Source: an uncultured Mucispirillum sp. (GTDB lineage: Bacteria > Chrysiogenota > Deferribacteres > Deferribacterales > Mucispirillaceae). From it: 7,065 nucleotides of DNA. Below, one piece after another: positions 1 to 6,915 of this stretch. The notes under the pieces were generated by a model. That model had not been told where the DNA came from and ran no database searches. It was given only the letters and a program-made list of their open reading frames with translations. How positions within the stretch are numbered: position 1 is the first letter of the stretch; every line of letters starts with the position of its first letter. The translations under genes were made by a program, and so were the position numbers. The stretch lies in contig CAMEOC010000055.1 in assembly GCA_945929285.1 (NCBI GenBank), forward strand, positions 1-7,065. Direction: 5' to 3'.

Positions 1-922
1 AAACTACAAAATCAAACTGTTTTAATTCATCACCCCTGCTATTTTTATGGTATGGTGAAACTAATGTATTACCTTGTATTATATTATCAAGAGATGATAC
101 AAGATTATTTAATATTAAGTTTAATTTTAGCATACTTTGGCTTTTTTGTGATATATCTTGTGAGAAGATAGTACATTTTTCTTCGCCTATTTGGTGGGCT
201 ATTGCCATTAATAGTGTTCCTGTACCTGCTGATGGGTCATAACATTCCATATTTTTTAAATCTGAATTATCATGTACTAAAAGCCTTGCTATAATTGTGG
301 CAATAGAATGGGGCGTATAATATTCTGCATATGTGCCACCGCCTGAAGTATTGTAATCTTTTATTAAGTATTCAAATATGTTTGCAAAAAAATCATATTT
401 TTTATTAAATGTTTCTTCAAATGAAAAGTTAACTAACTTATCTATTAAGGCTCTTGCAAATTCAGTGCGTTTATTATTGTCAGTTACATATATTGTTAGT
501 TTTTCAAATAATTTAATTTTTGTATTGTCTGCTGTTTGTGTGGAAAAAATATCCTTATTAAATTCTGCTATATCTATTAAAGTCTCATCAAAAAGAATAT
601 CAAAATCGCCTTTTGTTTGGTTATTCCATAAATATGAAATTAAGTGATACGGTTGTAATTTTGGTACATTGGCATCTAGCATATCAAAAATTTCCTGCCG
701 TTCCTCATCGCTCATTTTTTCATATTTTAGTTCCCATTTTTCAGCATTTTTTAATTTTTCATTTATCTGTTTTACAGCATGGGCAAATTTATCACATAAA
801 AATTTATATAAAAATACTTGTACTATTATTTTATATTCGTTTCCGTCATTGCCAAGCCCTTTATCTTTACACACTGCCTTTAAATCATCTATTAGTTTTC
901 TTGTTTGCCCTTGTATATCCAT
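1..922 (-). CDS. hsdM: Type I restriction-modification DNA methyltransferase subunit HsdM (3' part beyond window)
   Basis: Modification subunit of a type I restriction enzyme. With HsdS it transfers a methyl group from S-adenosylmethionine to adenine N6 at the recognition site, and it is also a core part of the restriction complex. The frame is open from the ATG at 922 to base 1, giving 307 codons (MDIQGQTRKL at the start). Residues 1-150 form a helical N-terminal domain typical of HsdM. Residues 194-205 (GGGTYAEYYTPH) match the SAM-pocket motif usually written G-x-(F/Y)-Y-T-P. Residues 229-235 (DPSAGTG) are motif I, the SAM-binding loop. D256 (FSQDIS) is a candidate motif II acidic residue. 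The last residues, FDFVV, are what normally precedes the catalytic (N/D)PP(F/Y) motif, so the catalytic tetrapeptide falls just outside the window. The gene starts 10 nt after hsdR and is probably co-transcribed and translationally coupled with it. No frameshift is seen. The family assignment is firm; the methylated sequence cannot be read without hsdS. Confidence 0.95.
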   Translation of the reverse strand, partial: MDIQGQTRKLIDDLKAVCKDKGLGNDGNEYKIIVQVFLYKFLCDKFAHAVKQINEKLKNAEKWELKYEKMSDEERQEIFDMLDANVPKLQPYHLISYLWNNQTKGDFDILFDETLIDIAEFNKDIFSTQTADNTKIKLFEKLTIYVTDNNKRTEFARALIDKLVNFSFEETFNKKYDFFANIFEYLIKDYNTSGGGTYAEYYTPHSIATIIARLLVHDNSDLKNMECYDPSAGTGTLLMAIAHQIGEEKCTIFSQDISQKSQSMLKLNLILNNLVSSLDNIIQGNTLVSPYHKNSRGDELKQFDFVV

Positions 923-928
923 TAAATG

Positions 929-934
929 CACCTT
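929..934 (-). promoter_or_regulatory. Ribosome binding site of hsdM overlapping the hsdR stop
   Basis: On the minus strand AAGGTG lies 6 nt upstream of the hsdM ATG (922-920). It overlaps the hsdR TAA (935-933). This fixes the hsdM start and suggests that ribosomes finishing hsdR help start hsdM. No separate promoter is evident in the 10-nt gap, so hsdM probably depends on hsdR transcription. Confidence 0.75.
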
Positions 935-3900
935 AATATTTATTTACATAATCATTATATTGGTTTAAGTATTCTTTTACAATATTATTACATATAAATT
1001 TTCTATCATCACTTGTATTTTTAATATTATTATCTCTTAAATTATTTGCAATTTCTGCCATAACTGTTTTATTAAAAAAGCCCTCATTATTTAAAATATC
1101 CTGCCTGTTTGTTACATCATTATCTATGCTTTCTTTTATAGCATATAGTATTTCTAATATCTCGCTTTCTTTTTCTGAAATAATAGCATCTTGCCCACTG
1201 CTTTTTCTTCTGCTGTTTTCTTCCCTTATTCGCTTATGAGTTCGCACATATTTTTTATCACCGTTATATTTGTGCGCAAGGGTATTATTGGCATTATTTA
1301 ATTCTTTAAGTTTTTTTATTACTTCATCTATATACCTTGAAAGTTCATTGTACTCATTTACACTTTTTATTTGAAAATTAGTATTTTTAAATCTTTCAAT
1401 AAATGCATCTCGCAATGTAATAAATTCTGGGTCTTCTTGGTCTATGTTAGTAGCAAAACTATTAATTGCTCGTTGCCATTTTTCCTTTAAATCTATACCA
1501 CTACCAATAATTTGTAGTTCTTCTTCGCTTAACTTTCTAAAATTAAATTCTATATACTGCATAGCATCATTTATCAGTATGCTTGTTTCATCAGCATTTT
1601 CAAATGCTTCTTTCATATTTATGTTATTTATTTTATCTTGTATAACTTGTATCATTGGTGCATATGAATGGATATCTGTTTGTTTAAATAATGCTTTTAA
1701 TTCATTATCACCAAAAGTTCTTACAATATTATAAAAATCTTTTGCTTCTTCTAATGCTCTTTTTAATTCTAATAATTTACCTTTATCTTCAATATCTGAT
1801 ATTTCTTGGCAAAAGATTTCTAAATTATCAGTAGTATAATCAAATAATATTTCTTTTACTTCGTTTAATTTGTCTATAATTACTTTTTTATCTTCTATTA
1901 TTTGTGCAAAAGTGCCTATTGAGTTTGTGCCATTATCAGTTAAATTATCAAACCTGCTTAACTCTCTAAGATATTCTTCGTTTGTTTCTTCAAAATTTTG
2001 TTTGATATCTGCAAAATCTACAATATAACCATATTTATTTCTTTTAAATGGTCTATTAACTCGTGTTAATGCCTGCAATAAATTATGCTCTTTTAGTTTA
2101 CGGCAGAAATAAAGCCTTTTTAATCTTGGAGCATCAAAACCAGTTAAAAGCATACTATGAACTATTAAAATATCTATAGTCATTTCTTTTTTAAATTCAT
2201 GAATATATTGTTTTCTTGTCTTTTTATCATCTATATCATGTAATATTAATGCAACTTTTAAAGGCTTTCTGCCCTCTACTTCTACAGTATTAAAAAAATC
2301 ATATAACTTCTTTGCCTGTCCACTTGTTTCACATATTATCATACCACCTAATTCACTATCATTATGCAGTATTCTAAAATCATGAAAATCATTTACTATA
2401 TAGTTATAAAGTGCATCTACATATTTATCATGTTCTACAATATATTCTTTTTTTACATCTTTCTTCTGAACTAATGTTTCTAAACTGCTGTATATAGCAA
2501 GTAAATTTTCCCTATATTCTGTTGCTATATCTTCACGCATTATTTTTAAAGTATAACCATCTTGTATAGATTTATCATAGTAATAAGTGTGTATGTAATC
2601 CCCAAATATACGCCAGCTTTCCCGTTCTTCCTGTAATAATGGTGTGCCAGTTAAAGCGATTTTAACAGCGTTTTTATCTGCATTTAAAAGGTTTCTTAAA
2701 AAAGAACCTGTTAAGCTGTAACCCCTATGGGCTTCATCCACAATAAATACACGTTGTAAATTAGTAGCATAATTATCAATTTCTATTTCTTCATTATCAT
2801 CATCAAACCTTTGAATATTTATTACTACTATTTCATTTTTTCCTGTGTTAGATTGTCTTGCTGTATTTTCTTTAAAGTGAGCAGTTAAAGCCCTACGATT
2901 TTCAATAGTTGTTACAGAAAGCCCACGCATTGTAAATTCATTTTGAGCCTGTTCAAGTAAATCTATTCTATCTACTATAAAATAAAATTTTGGTACTTTT
3001 TGAGTTTTTGCATAAAAATCAGTTAAAATTTTATGCATATAATAGGAAAGGGCAGTTTTTCCACTTCCTTGTGTATGCCATATTATACCAGAATTTTTAT
3101 TGTTGGTTAATGTTTTAGTAACTGCCATTGATGCGAATAATTGCTGGTATCTAATAATATGCTTTTCATAAATGGTTTCCATTTTACCATCAATTTCCCT
3201 TGTGGCATCTAAATATACTAACCCATATTTTAATATGTATAAAAGACGTTCTTTAGAACACATTGAAGTAAGTATTCTATTAGTAGGTGAATTTATATTC
3301 TTATTAGTTTTATATTCTGGTGCATTAAAAAGCACTTGGCAGCTAAAATCTTTTAAAACTTGCTTTTCTAGTGTCTCATTAATTGGTTTATATGGAAAAT
3401 CTTTAATAAATGGCGAAAGATTATCTTTATTGATATGCTCTTCTCTAAAACAATTTACTTTTACATTGTTTTTTGAAATGGTAGTATAAAATGCACCTTG
3501 CACAGGTACAATGCCATCTATTGTATCATATTCTAAATTATTAGATAATATGATAAGTTGGGTAATATTTATAAATCTTCTAAATCTTTTATTCTGAAAT
3601 CTTTCTTCTAATCTTCTTGTTTCTGCTAAAATTCCCTCTTTATTATTTGGTTTTTTAACTTCTATAAAAACTAAAGGCAAACCGTTTATAAATAAAGTTA
3701 TATCTGGTCTAAAACTATCTTCACCGTTTTTACAAGTAAATTCGCCTGTATAGTGAAATGTATTGTTTTCTATATTATCAAAATCAATTAATTTATACGG
3801 TGATACAGTTTGGAGCATTTCAAAAAAACTACGCCCTAAGTCATTATAATCAAGCCTATCTTTTATATCTTTTAAAACATCATTTACACTATCTTTATAG

Positions 3901-4082
3901 TGTGGGTTTAATTTTTGAAATTGAGTAGAAAATATTTCAAGTATAATATTTGTTTCTTCATCATAAAATTTGCCTGCCATAGTTTCATTTATTCTGCCAA
4001 CATAATCATAACCTAATCTATTAAGGTGAATAAGTGCAGGTATTTGAACTCTAGCCATCTCATTAAATGTTTTGTTTTTCAT
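933..4082 (-). CDS. hsdR: Type I restriction enzyme endonuclease/translocase subunit HsdR
   Basis: Restriction subunit of a type I R-M system. It translocates DNA using ATP and cuts at a distance from unmethylated recognition sites, as part of a complex with HsdM and HsdS. Numbering from the ATG at 4082 (1049 residues, normal for the family), the N-terminal PD-(D/E)xK nuclease shows RPD at 125-127 and EVK at 141-143. The SF2 motor follows: Walker A HTQGSGKT (336-343, K342), motif Ia VDR (370-372), DEAH box (449-452), TGTP motif III (478-481), TGFDAP motif V (647-652) and QALTRVNRP motif VI (670-678). The rest is a charged helical C-terminal region of the kind that docks on HsdM. All key residues are present, so the enzyme looks intact. 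Start choice: the frame also allows a GTG at 4097, giving five extra residues. GGAG at 4097-4100 overlaps that GTG but sits upstream of the ATG, though with a long 14-nt spacer, and similarity to the family begins around FNE(x)ARVQIPA, so the ATG is preferred. hsdR precedes hsdM by 10 nt. Confidence 0.97.
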   Translation of the reverse strand: MKNKTFNEMARVQIPALIHLNRLGYDYVGRINETMAGKFYDEETNIILEIFSTQFQKLNPHYKDSVNDVLKDIKDRLDYNDLGRSFFEMLQTVSPYKLIDFDNIENNTFHYTGEFTCKNGEDSFRPDITLFINGLPLVFIEVKKPNNKEGILAETRRLEERFQNKRFRRFINITQLIILSNNLEYDTIDGIVPVQGAFYTTISKNNVKVNCFREEHINKDNLSPFIKDFPYKPINETLEKQVLKDFSCQVLFNAPEYKTNKNINSPTNRILTSMCSKERLLYILKYGLVYLDATREIDGKMETIYEKHIIRYQQLFASMAVTKTLTNNKNSGIIWHTQGSGKTALSYYMHKILTDFYAKTQKVPKFYFIVDRIDLLEQAQNEFTMRGLSVTTIENRRALTAHFKENTARQSNTGKNEIVVINIQRFDDDNEEIEIDNYATNLQRVFIVDEAHRGYSLTGSFLRNLLNADKNAVKIALTGTPLLQEERESWRIFGDYIHTYYYDKSIQDGYTLKIMREDIATEYRENLLAIYSSLETLVQKKDVKKEYIVEHDKYVDALYNYIVNDFHDFRILHNDSELGGMIICETSGQAKKLYDFFNTVEVEGRKPLKVALILHDIDDKKTRKQYIHEFKKEMTIDILIVHSMLLTGFDAPRLKRLYFCRKLKEHNLLQALTRVNRPFKRNKYGYIVDFADIKQNFEETNEEYLRELSRFDNLTDNGTNSIGTFAQIIEDKKVIIDKLNEVKEILFDYTTDNLEIFCQEISDIEDKGKLLELKRALEEAKDFYNIVRTFGDNELKALFKQTDIHSYAPMIQVIQDKINNINMKEAFENADETSILINDAMQYIEFNFRKLSEEELQIIGSGIDLKEKWQRAINSFATNIDQEDPEFITLRDAFIERFKNTNFQIKSVNEYNELSRYIDEVIKKLKELNNANNTLAHKYNGDKKYVRTHKRIREENSRRKSSGQDAIISEKESEILEILYAIKESIDNDVTNRQDILNNEGFFNKTVMAEIANNLRDNNIKNTSDDRKFICNNIVKEYLNQYNDYVNKY

Positions 4083-4108
4083 ACTAATATTTTCCACTCC
4101 AAATTAAC

Positions 4109-4114
4109 ATTATA
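4109..4114 (-). promoter_or_regulatory. Candidate -10 box of the hsdR-hsdM promoter
   Basis: A perfect TATAAT lies on the minus strand 26 nt before the hsdR ATG at 4082. Transcription would start near 4102, leaving a short leader that still contains GGAG (4100-4097). No convincing TTGACA-like -35 is found 16-18 nt upstream; the hexamer at 17-nt spacing is AATGTG. If this is a real promoter it may need an activator, or it may be chance in AT-rich DNA. It would allow hsdR-hsdM to be expressed separately from the upstream NTPase gene. Confidence 0.4.
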
Positions 4115-4122
4115 CACTATAT

Positions 4123-4171
4123 ACTATTTACCACATTAAAAAAAGTAAAATTTTCTATCCAACTATTACCA
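4123..4171 (-). repeat. Pair of near-identical 10/11-mers upstream of hsdR
   Basis: On the minus strand TGGTAATAGT (4171-4162) and TGGTAAATAGT (4133-4123) differ only by one inserted A and start 38 bp apart. The second copy lies directly upstream of the TATAAT box. They could be a paired binding site for a regulator of the restriction operon. The motif is AT-rich and short, so chance cannot be excluded. Confidence 0.3.
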
Positions 4172-4237
4172 TTTATCATTTATTGGCGACATTAGGTGGC
4201 GTTAGTTGTATTTTAGATTAAATCTTGTTTTTAATTC

Positions 4238-6766
4238 TTATCTATCTTCTTCTGTAATGTATTGATTATATAATAGTTTTAGCTTTCTATCTCTACGAAT
4301 AACATTTTTTGGACAACTTTCTATAAATTCTATAATATTATCGTGCACATATTCTATTAAATTATTATCTTCACTATTAAGAAGATAGGTATATGGTTGT
4401 TGTTTGATTCTATCATAATTTATAGTTGTTATTTTTTTAAGAATATGCACTACATTATTATAGGTTTGTTGGATCATTTTGTTTGATTTAACTAAAGTAA
4501 ATACATTATTTTCAGTTAATAGTCTTATATCATTAAATATTATTCCAATATCATATAAAGTATTAATTGTGTCTTCAACATCAAAATCTACATGTTTTTT
4601 ATATTGAAGTAATTCATTATTAGTATCAAATTCATTTAAACATTGAATATATCCAGTATCAGTTGCAACTTTTGATTTAATTTTTTCTATATTTGATGGA
4701 TTAATTCTTTCACCTAATTCATACATATCAATTTCTTTAAATATATTTTTATAAAAAATAATAAAGTTAATTGCTAATATATAAAATTCATATCTATATT
4801 GATTATAAAAATCATGAAAAGAGTAATATATATTTTCATATTTTTCAATAAATGTTTCTTTTATATCCATAAAAAAATTACCACTTATTAATTTATAAAC
4901 TTCCTTTGATGTGCATAAATATCTATAAAAATACAATATAAAATCGTATCTCTCATGAGTATGAATTCCATTGATTATTAACATTGCTTCATGAGTGTAA
5001 TCATGTAATATTAATGACTTAAACAAATCTATATTTAGTATTTCTTTTTGTTTAAGATGTTCTTCATCGATATATATCATTAAATTATCTAAACTATTCT
5101 TTTCCTCTAATTCTGGAAGTTTCTCATAAAATCTAGCTCCACCTTTTCTATATATATTTTTAATAAATTCTCTTAAATTGTAAGACAATGTATGAGTATT
5201 TATAAAACTTAAATAATAATTATAATCTACATCTATATACGAATTTAATATTAAAAACTTTATCAATGCATAATATCCACTATTATATATATAATTGAAT
5301 TCATTGGATATTATGAAAAAATCATCTGAATTATTTAGATTTATCAAAATAAAATGTGAAATAGATTTATTCTTTAATTGATTTATTATATATTCATTTG
5401 TTGATTTTTTAGGATTTTTTATAATATCATTTTTGATATATTCTTTTAAATATTCAAGTTTAATCCTATGTGTAATATTTTCTTCGTTTAATAACTCTGC
5501 CAAATATCCTTTATTAAAATAAAGTAAATTAAAATCTTTTGGAAATAAGTTTTTATATATTATAAGTGATAAAAGTTTTATAAACTTTGTATATTGCCCT
5601 CTATCTTTTAAGTATATAAATTTATTATATATATAATATTCATTTGCTATATTTTTTAAAAGCCTTGCATTATCAATAAAAAGAGATATTTTTATTAAAA
5701 ACTTTTTATTTCTTTCATCTTTTGCTTCTTCTGGAAATAATTGTTTTATCATATAATCATATGAATTACCTTTATGTATAAAAGGTACAACTGGTATTAT
5801 AAAATCAAAAAATTTTGTTCTTTCTTCTGCTGTAAACATATTATCACATATTAAATATATAAACTTAATAAGTGGTTTATTTTCTCTTTTTCTTTTATCA
5901 TTAAGTAATATGTTTATTTCTCTTAACTTTTTAAATACAGTTACATCTTCATATCTATCAATATCTTCAAATATAAAATATTTTACTCCAGCATTTTCAA
6001 ATAAATATAATATTTCATCAGTATATTTATCAAAAATAGAATTATCTTCATTATTAAATAGTTCTATTTCATTCCCATATATATTTATTTTTCTTAATAT
6101 TTTTTTCTTTTTAAATAAATTTATTATTTTATAACCAAAATATAAAGAATATATACTGCCTACTGTAAATAATATATTCATTGAAATTATTTTTATATCA
6201 ACTAATTTTAAAAATAATATTTTGCTTATTGTTTCATTATTTATATTAACTATTATTAAGCATAAAAATATAATACTTATTATTAATGCGTGAATAAAAG
6301 TTCCTACTTTATATGAAAGTTTACTTGTATCTATTTTCTTATTTGCTAAAAATCTACTGTCTTTAATATTTTTACTGTCTATCTTATGTATTAATTGATT
6401 AATAAGCTGTGCTTCTAAATCTTCTTCTATCTTTTTATTGCTTATACTATTTTCATTTATTTTATTATCATCTTCCATATCCACACTATTAAAGTAGGTT
6501 AATGAAAGAGTTATAAATTTTTCGCTGCCAAACTCACTTTTCACATTTTCCATTATACTGCTTTTGCCAGATGCATAAGGGCCTGTTACTGCTATATTTG
6601 TAATTTTTTTGCTTTCATTATCACTATTAAGTGCAAAATTAAAGGCATCTTTATATTTATCATAATTATCGCTTTCTTTTGGTGTAAGGCTGTTATAGTT
6701 TATATTTTCAGTTTTATTATTTTGCTCATTCTGTTCAGTATTTTTATCCTTATTTTCTTCTGCCAT
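4238..6766 (-). CDS. YobI/KAP-like P-loop NTPase with internal membrane hairpin
   Basis: Predicted membrane-anchored ATPase of 842 residues; its substrate is unknown. Residues 1-25 are a polar, Asn/Glu/Lys-rich tail. Residues 25-60 (NSLTPKESDNY, then NIAVTG) read like the entry of the YobI NTPase family. Walker A is GPYASGKSS (62-70, K68). Two hydrophobic helices follow at about 155-174 and 193-215, joined by a short loop; the segment after the second is basic (KKKK near 219). Walker B is YFIFEDIDRY (263-272), resembling the DDLDR signature of KAP NTPases. KFIYLICDNMF (301-311) fits the sensor-1 strand, and NARLLKNIANEY (366-377) the NPRxxK-like sensor-2/arginine region. A membrane insertion between Walker A and Walker B is the hallmark layout of KAP NTPases, which include the phage-exclusion protein PifA. 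Residues 380-842 are Ile/Asn/Tyr/Lys-rich, probably helical, with no domain I recognise. The start is supported by AGGTGG (6776-6771), 4 nt before the ATG. The 155-bp gap to the hsdR ATG and the same orientation suggest a defence role, which is inference. The symbol is left blank because orthology to Bacillus yobI is unproven. Confidence 0.85.
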   Translation of the reverse strand: MAEENKDKNTEQNEQNNKTENINYNSLTPKESDNYDKYKDAFNFALNSDNESKKITNIAVTGPYASGKSSIMENVKSEFGSEKFITLSLTYFNSVDMEDDNKINENSISNKKIEEDLEAQLINQLIHKIDSKNIKDSRFLANKKIDTSKLSYKVGTFIHALIISIIFLCLIIVNINNETISKILFLKLVDIKIISMNILFTVGSIYSLYFGYKIINLFKKKKILRKINIYGNEIELFNNEDNSIFDKYTDEILYLFENAGVKYFIFEDIDRYEDVTVFKKLREINILLNDKRKRENKPLIKFIYLICDNMFTAEERTKFFDFIIPVVPFIHKGNSYDYMIKQLFPEEAKDERNKKFLIKISLFIDNARLLKNIANEYYIYNKFIYLKDRGQYTKFIKLLSLIIYKNLFPKDFNLLYFNKGYLAELLNEENITHRIKLEYLKEYIKNDIIKNPKKSTNEYIINQLKNKSISHFILINLNNSDDFFIISNEFNYIYNSGYYALIKFLILNSYIDVDYNYYLSFINTHTLSYNLREFIKNIYRKGGARFYEKLPELEEKNSLDNLMIYIDEEHLKQKEILNIDLFKSLILHDYTHEAMLIINGIHTHERYDFILYFYRYLCTSKEVYKLISGNFFMDIKETFIEKYENIYYSFHDFYNQYRYEFYILAINFIIFYKNIFKEIDMYELGERINPSNIEKIKSKVATDTGYIQCLNEFDTNNELLQYKKHVDFDVEDTINTLYDIGIIFNDIRLLTENNVFTLVKSNKMIQQTYNNVVHILKKITTINYDRIKQQPYTYLLNSEDNNLIEYVHDNIIEFIESCPKNVIRRDRKLKLLYNQYITEEDR

Positions 6767-6805
6767 TTTTCCACCTGCAAAAATATATATAAACTTTTTT
6801 TAACA

Positions 6806-6841
6806 TATTTATTAGTTTATATAAAATATTCAATATGTCAA
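6806..6841 (-). promoter_or_regulatory. Candidate promoter of the NTPase gene
   Basis: A perfect TTGACA -35 box occupies 6841-6836 on the minus strand. The best -10 at normal spacing is TAAACT (6819-6814, 16-bp spacer, 4 of 6 matches). Other AT-rich hexamers such as TAAATA (6811-6806) pair instead with a shifted TTGAAT. It sits just after the sdhB terminator and about 50-70 nt before the NTPase ATG, the expected place for a new transcript. The -35 is clear; the choice of -10 is uncertain. Confidence 0.5.
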
Positions 6842-6858
6842 CATCTTTCCACCCACAC

Positions 6859-6891
6859 AAAAAAAGGGAAACTAGTTTCCCAGTTTCCCTT
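6859..6891 (-). terminator. Intrinsic terminator after sdhB/frdB
   Basis: Reading the minus strand, AAGGGAAACT (6891-6882) can pair with AGTTTCCCTT (6873-6864), giving a 10-bp stem with an 8-nt loop. Together with the last two stem bases it forms a run of seven T (6865-6859). It lies 24 nt beyond the sdhB stop codon. The loop repeats GGGAAACT, so an alternative, tighter hairpin is possible using the inner copy (6881-6866). On the plus strand the stem is followed by ATGG and then T-rich sequence, so weak action in that direction is possible, but no plus-strand gene needs it. Confidence 0.88.
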
Positions 6892-6915
6892 ATGGTTTTT
6901 ATTTTGCTTACTTAA

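Noticed and set aside
378..968. Overlapping plus-strand open frames of 89-107 codons
   Set aside because: They lie opposite the continuous hsdM frame and the hsdR 3' end, have low-complexity Ser/Phe/Leu content and lack domain similarity. They are antisense shadows.
1444..3489. Plus-strand open frames at 1444-1734 and 3172-3489
   Set aside because: Both are antisense to intact hsdR, which carries all expected motifs, and have no ribosome binding site or recognisable product.
4211..4225. AGATTTAATCT palindrome after the NTPase stop as a terminator
   Set aside because: The stem is only 4-5 AT-rich pairs with almost no loop and no following T run. Read-through into hsdR remains possible.
5910..6134. 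Plus-strand open frame of 74 codons
   Set aside because: It is antisense to the NTPase Walker B and membrane region; its Phe/Ile/Asn-rich content is a by-product of AT-rich DNA.
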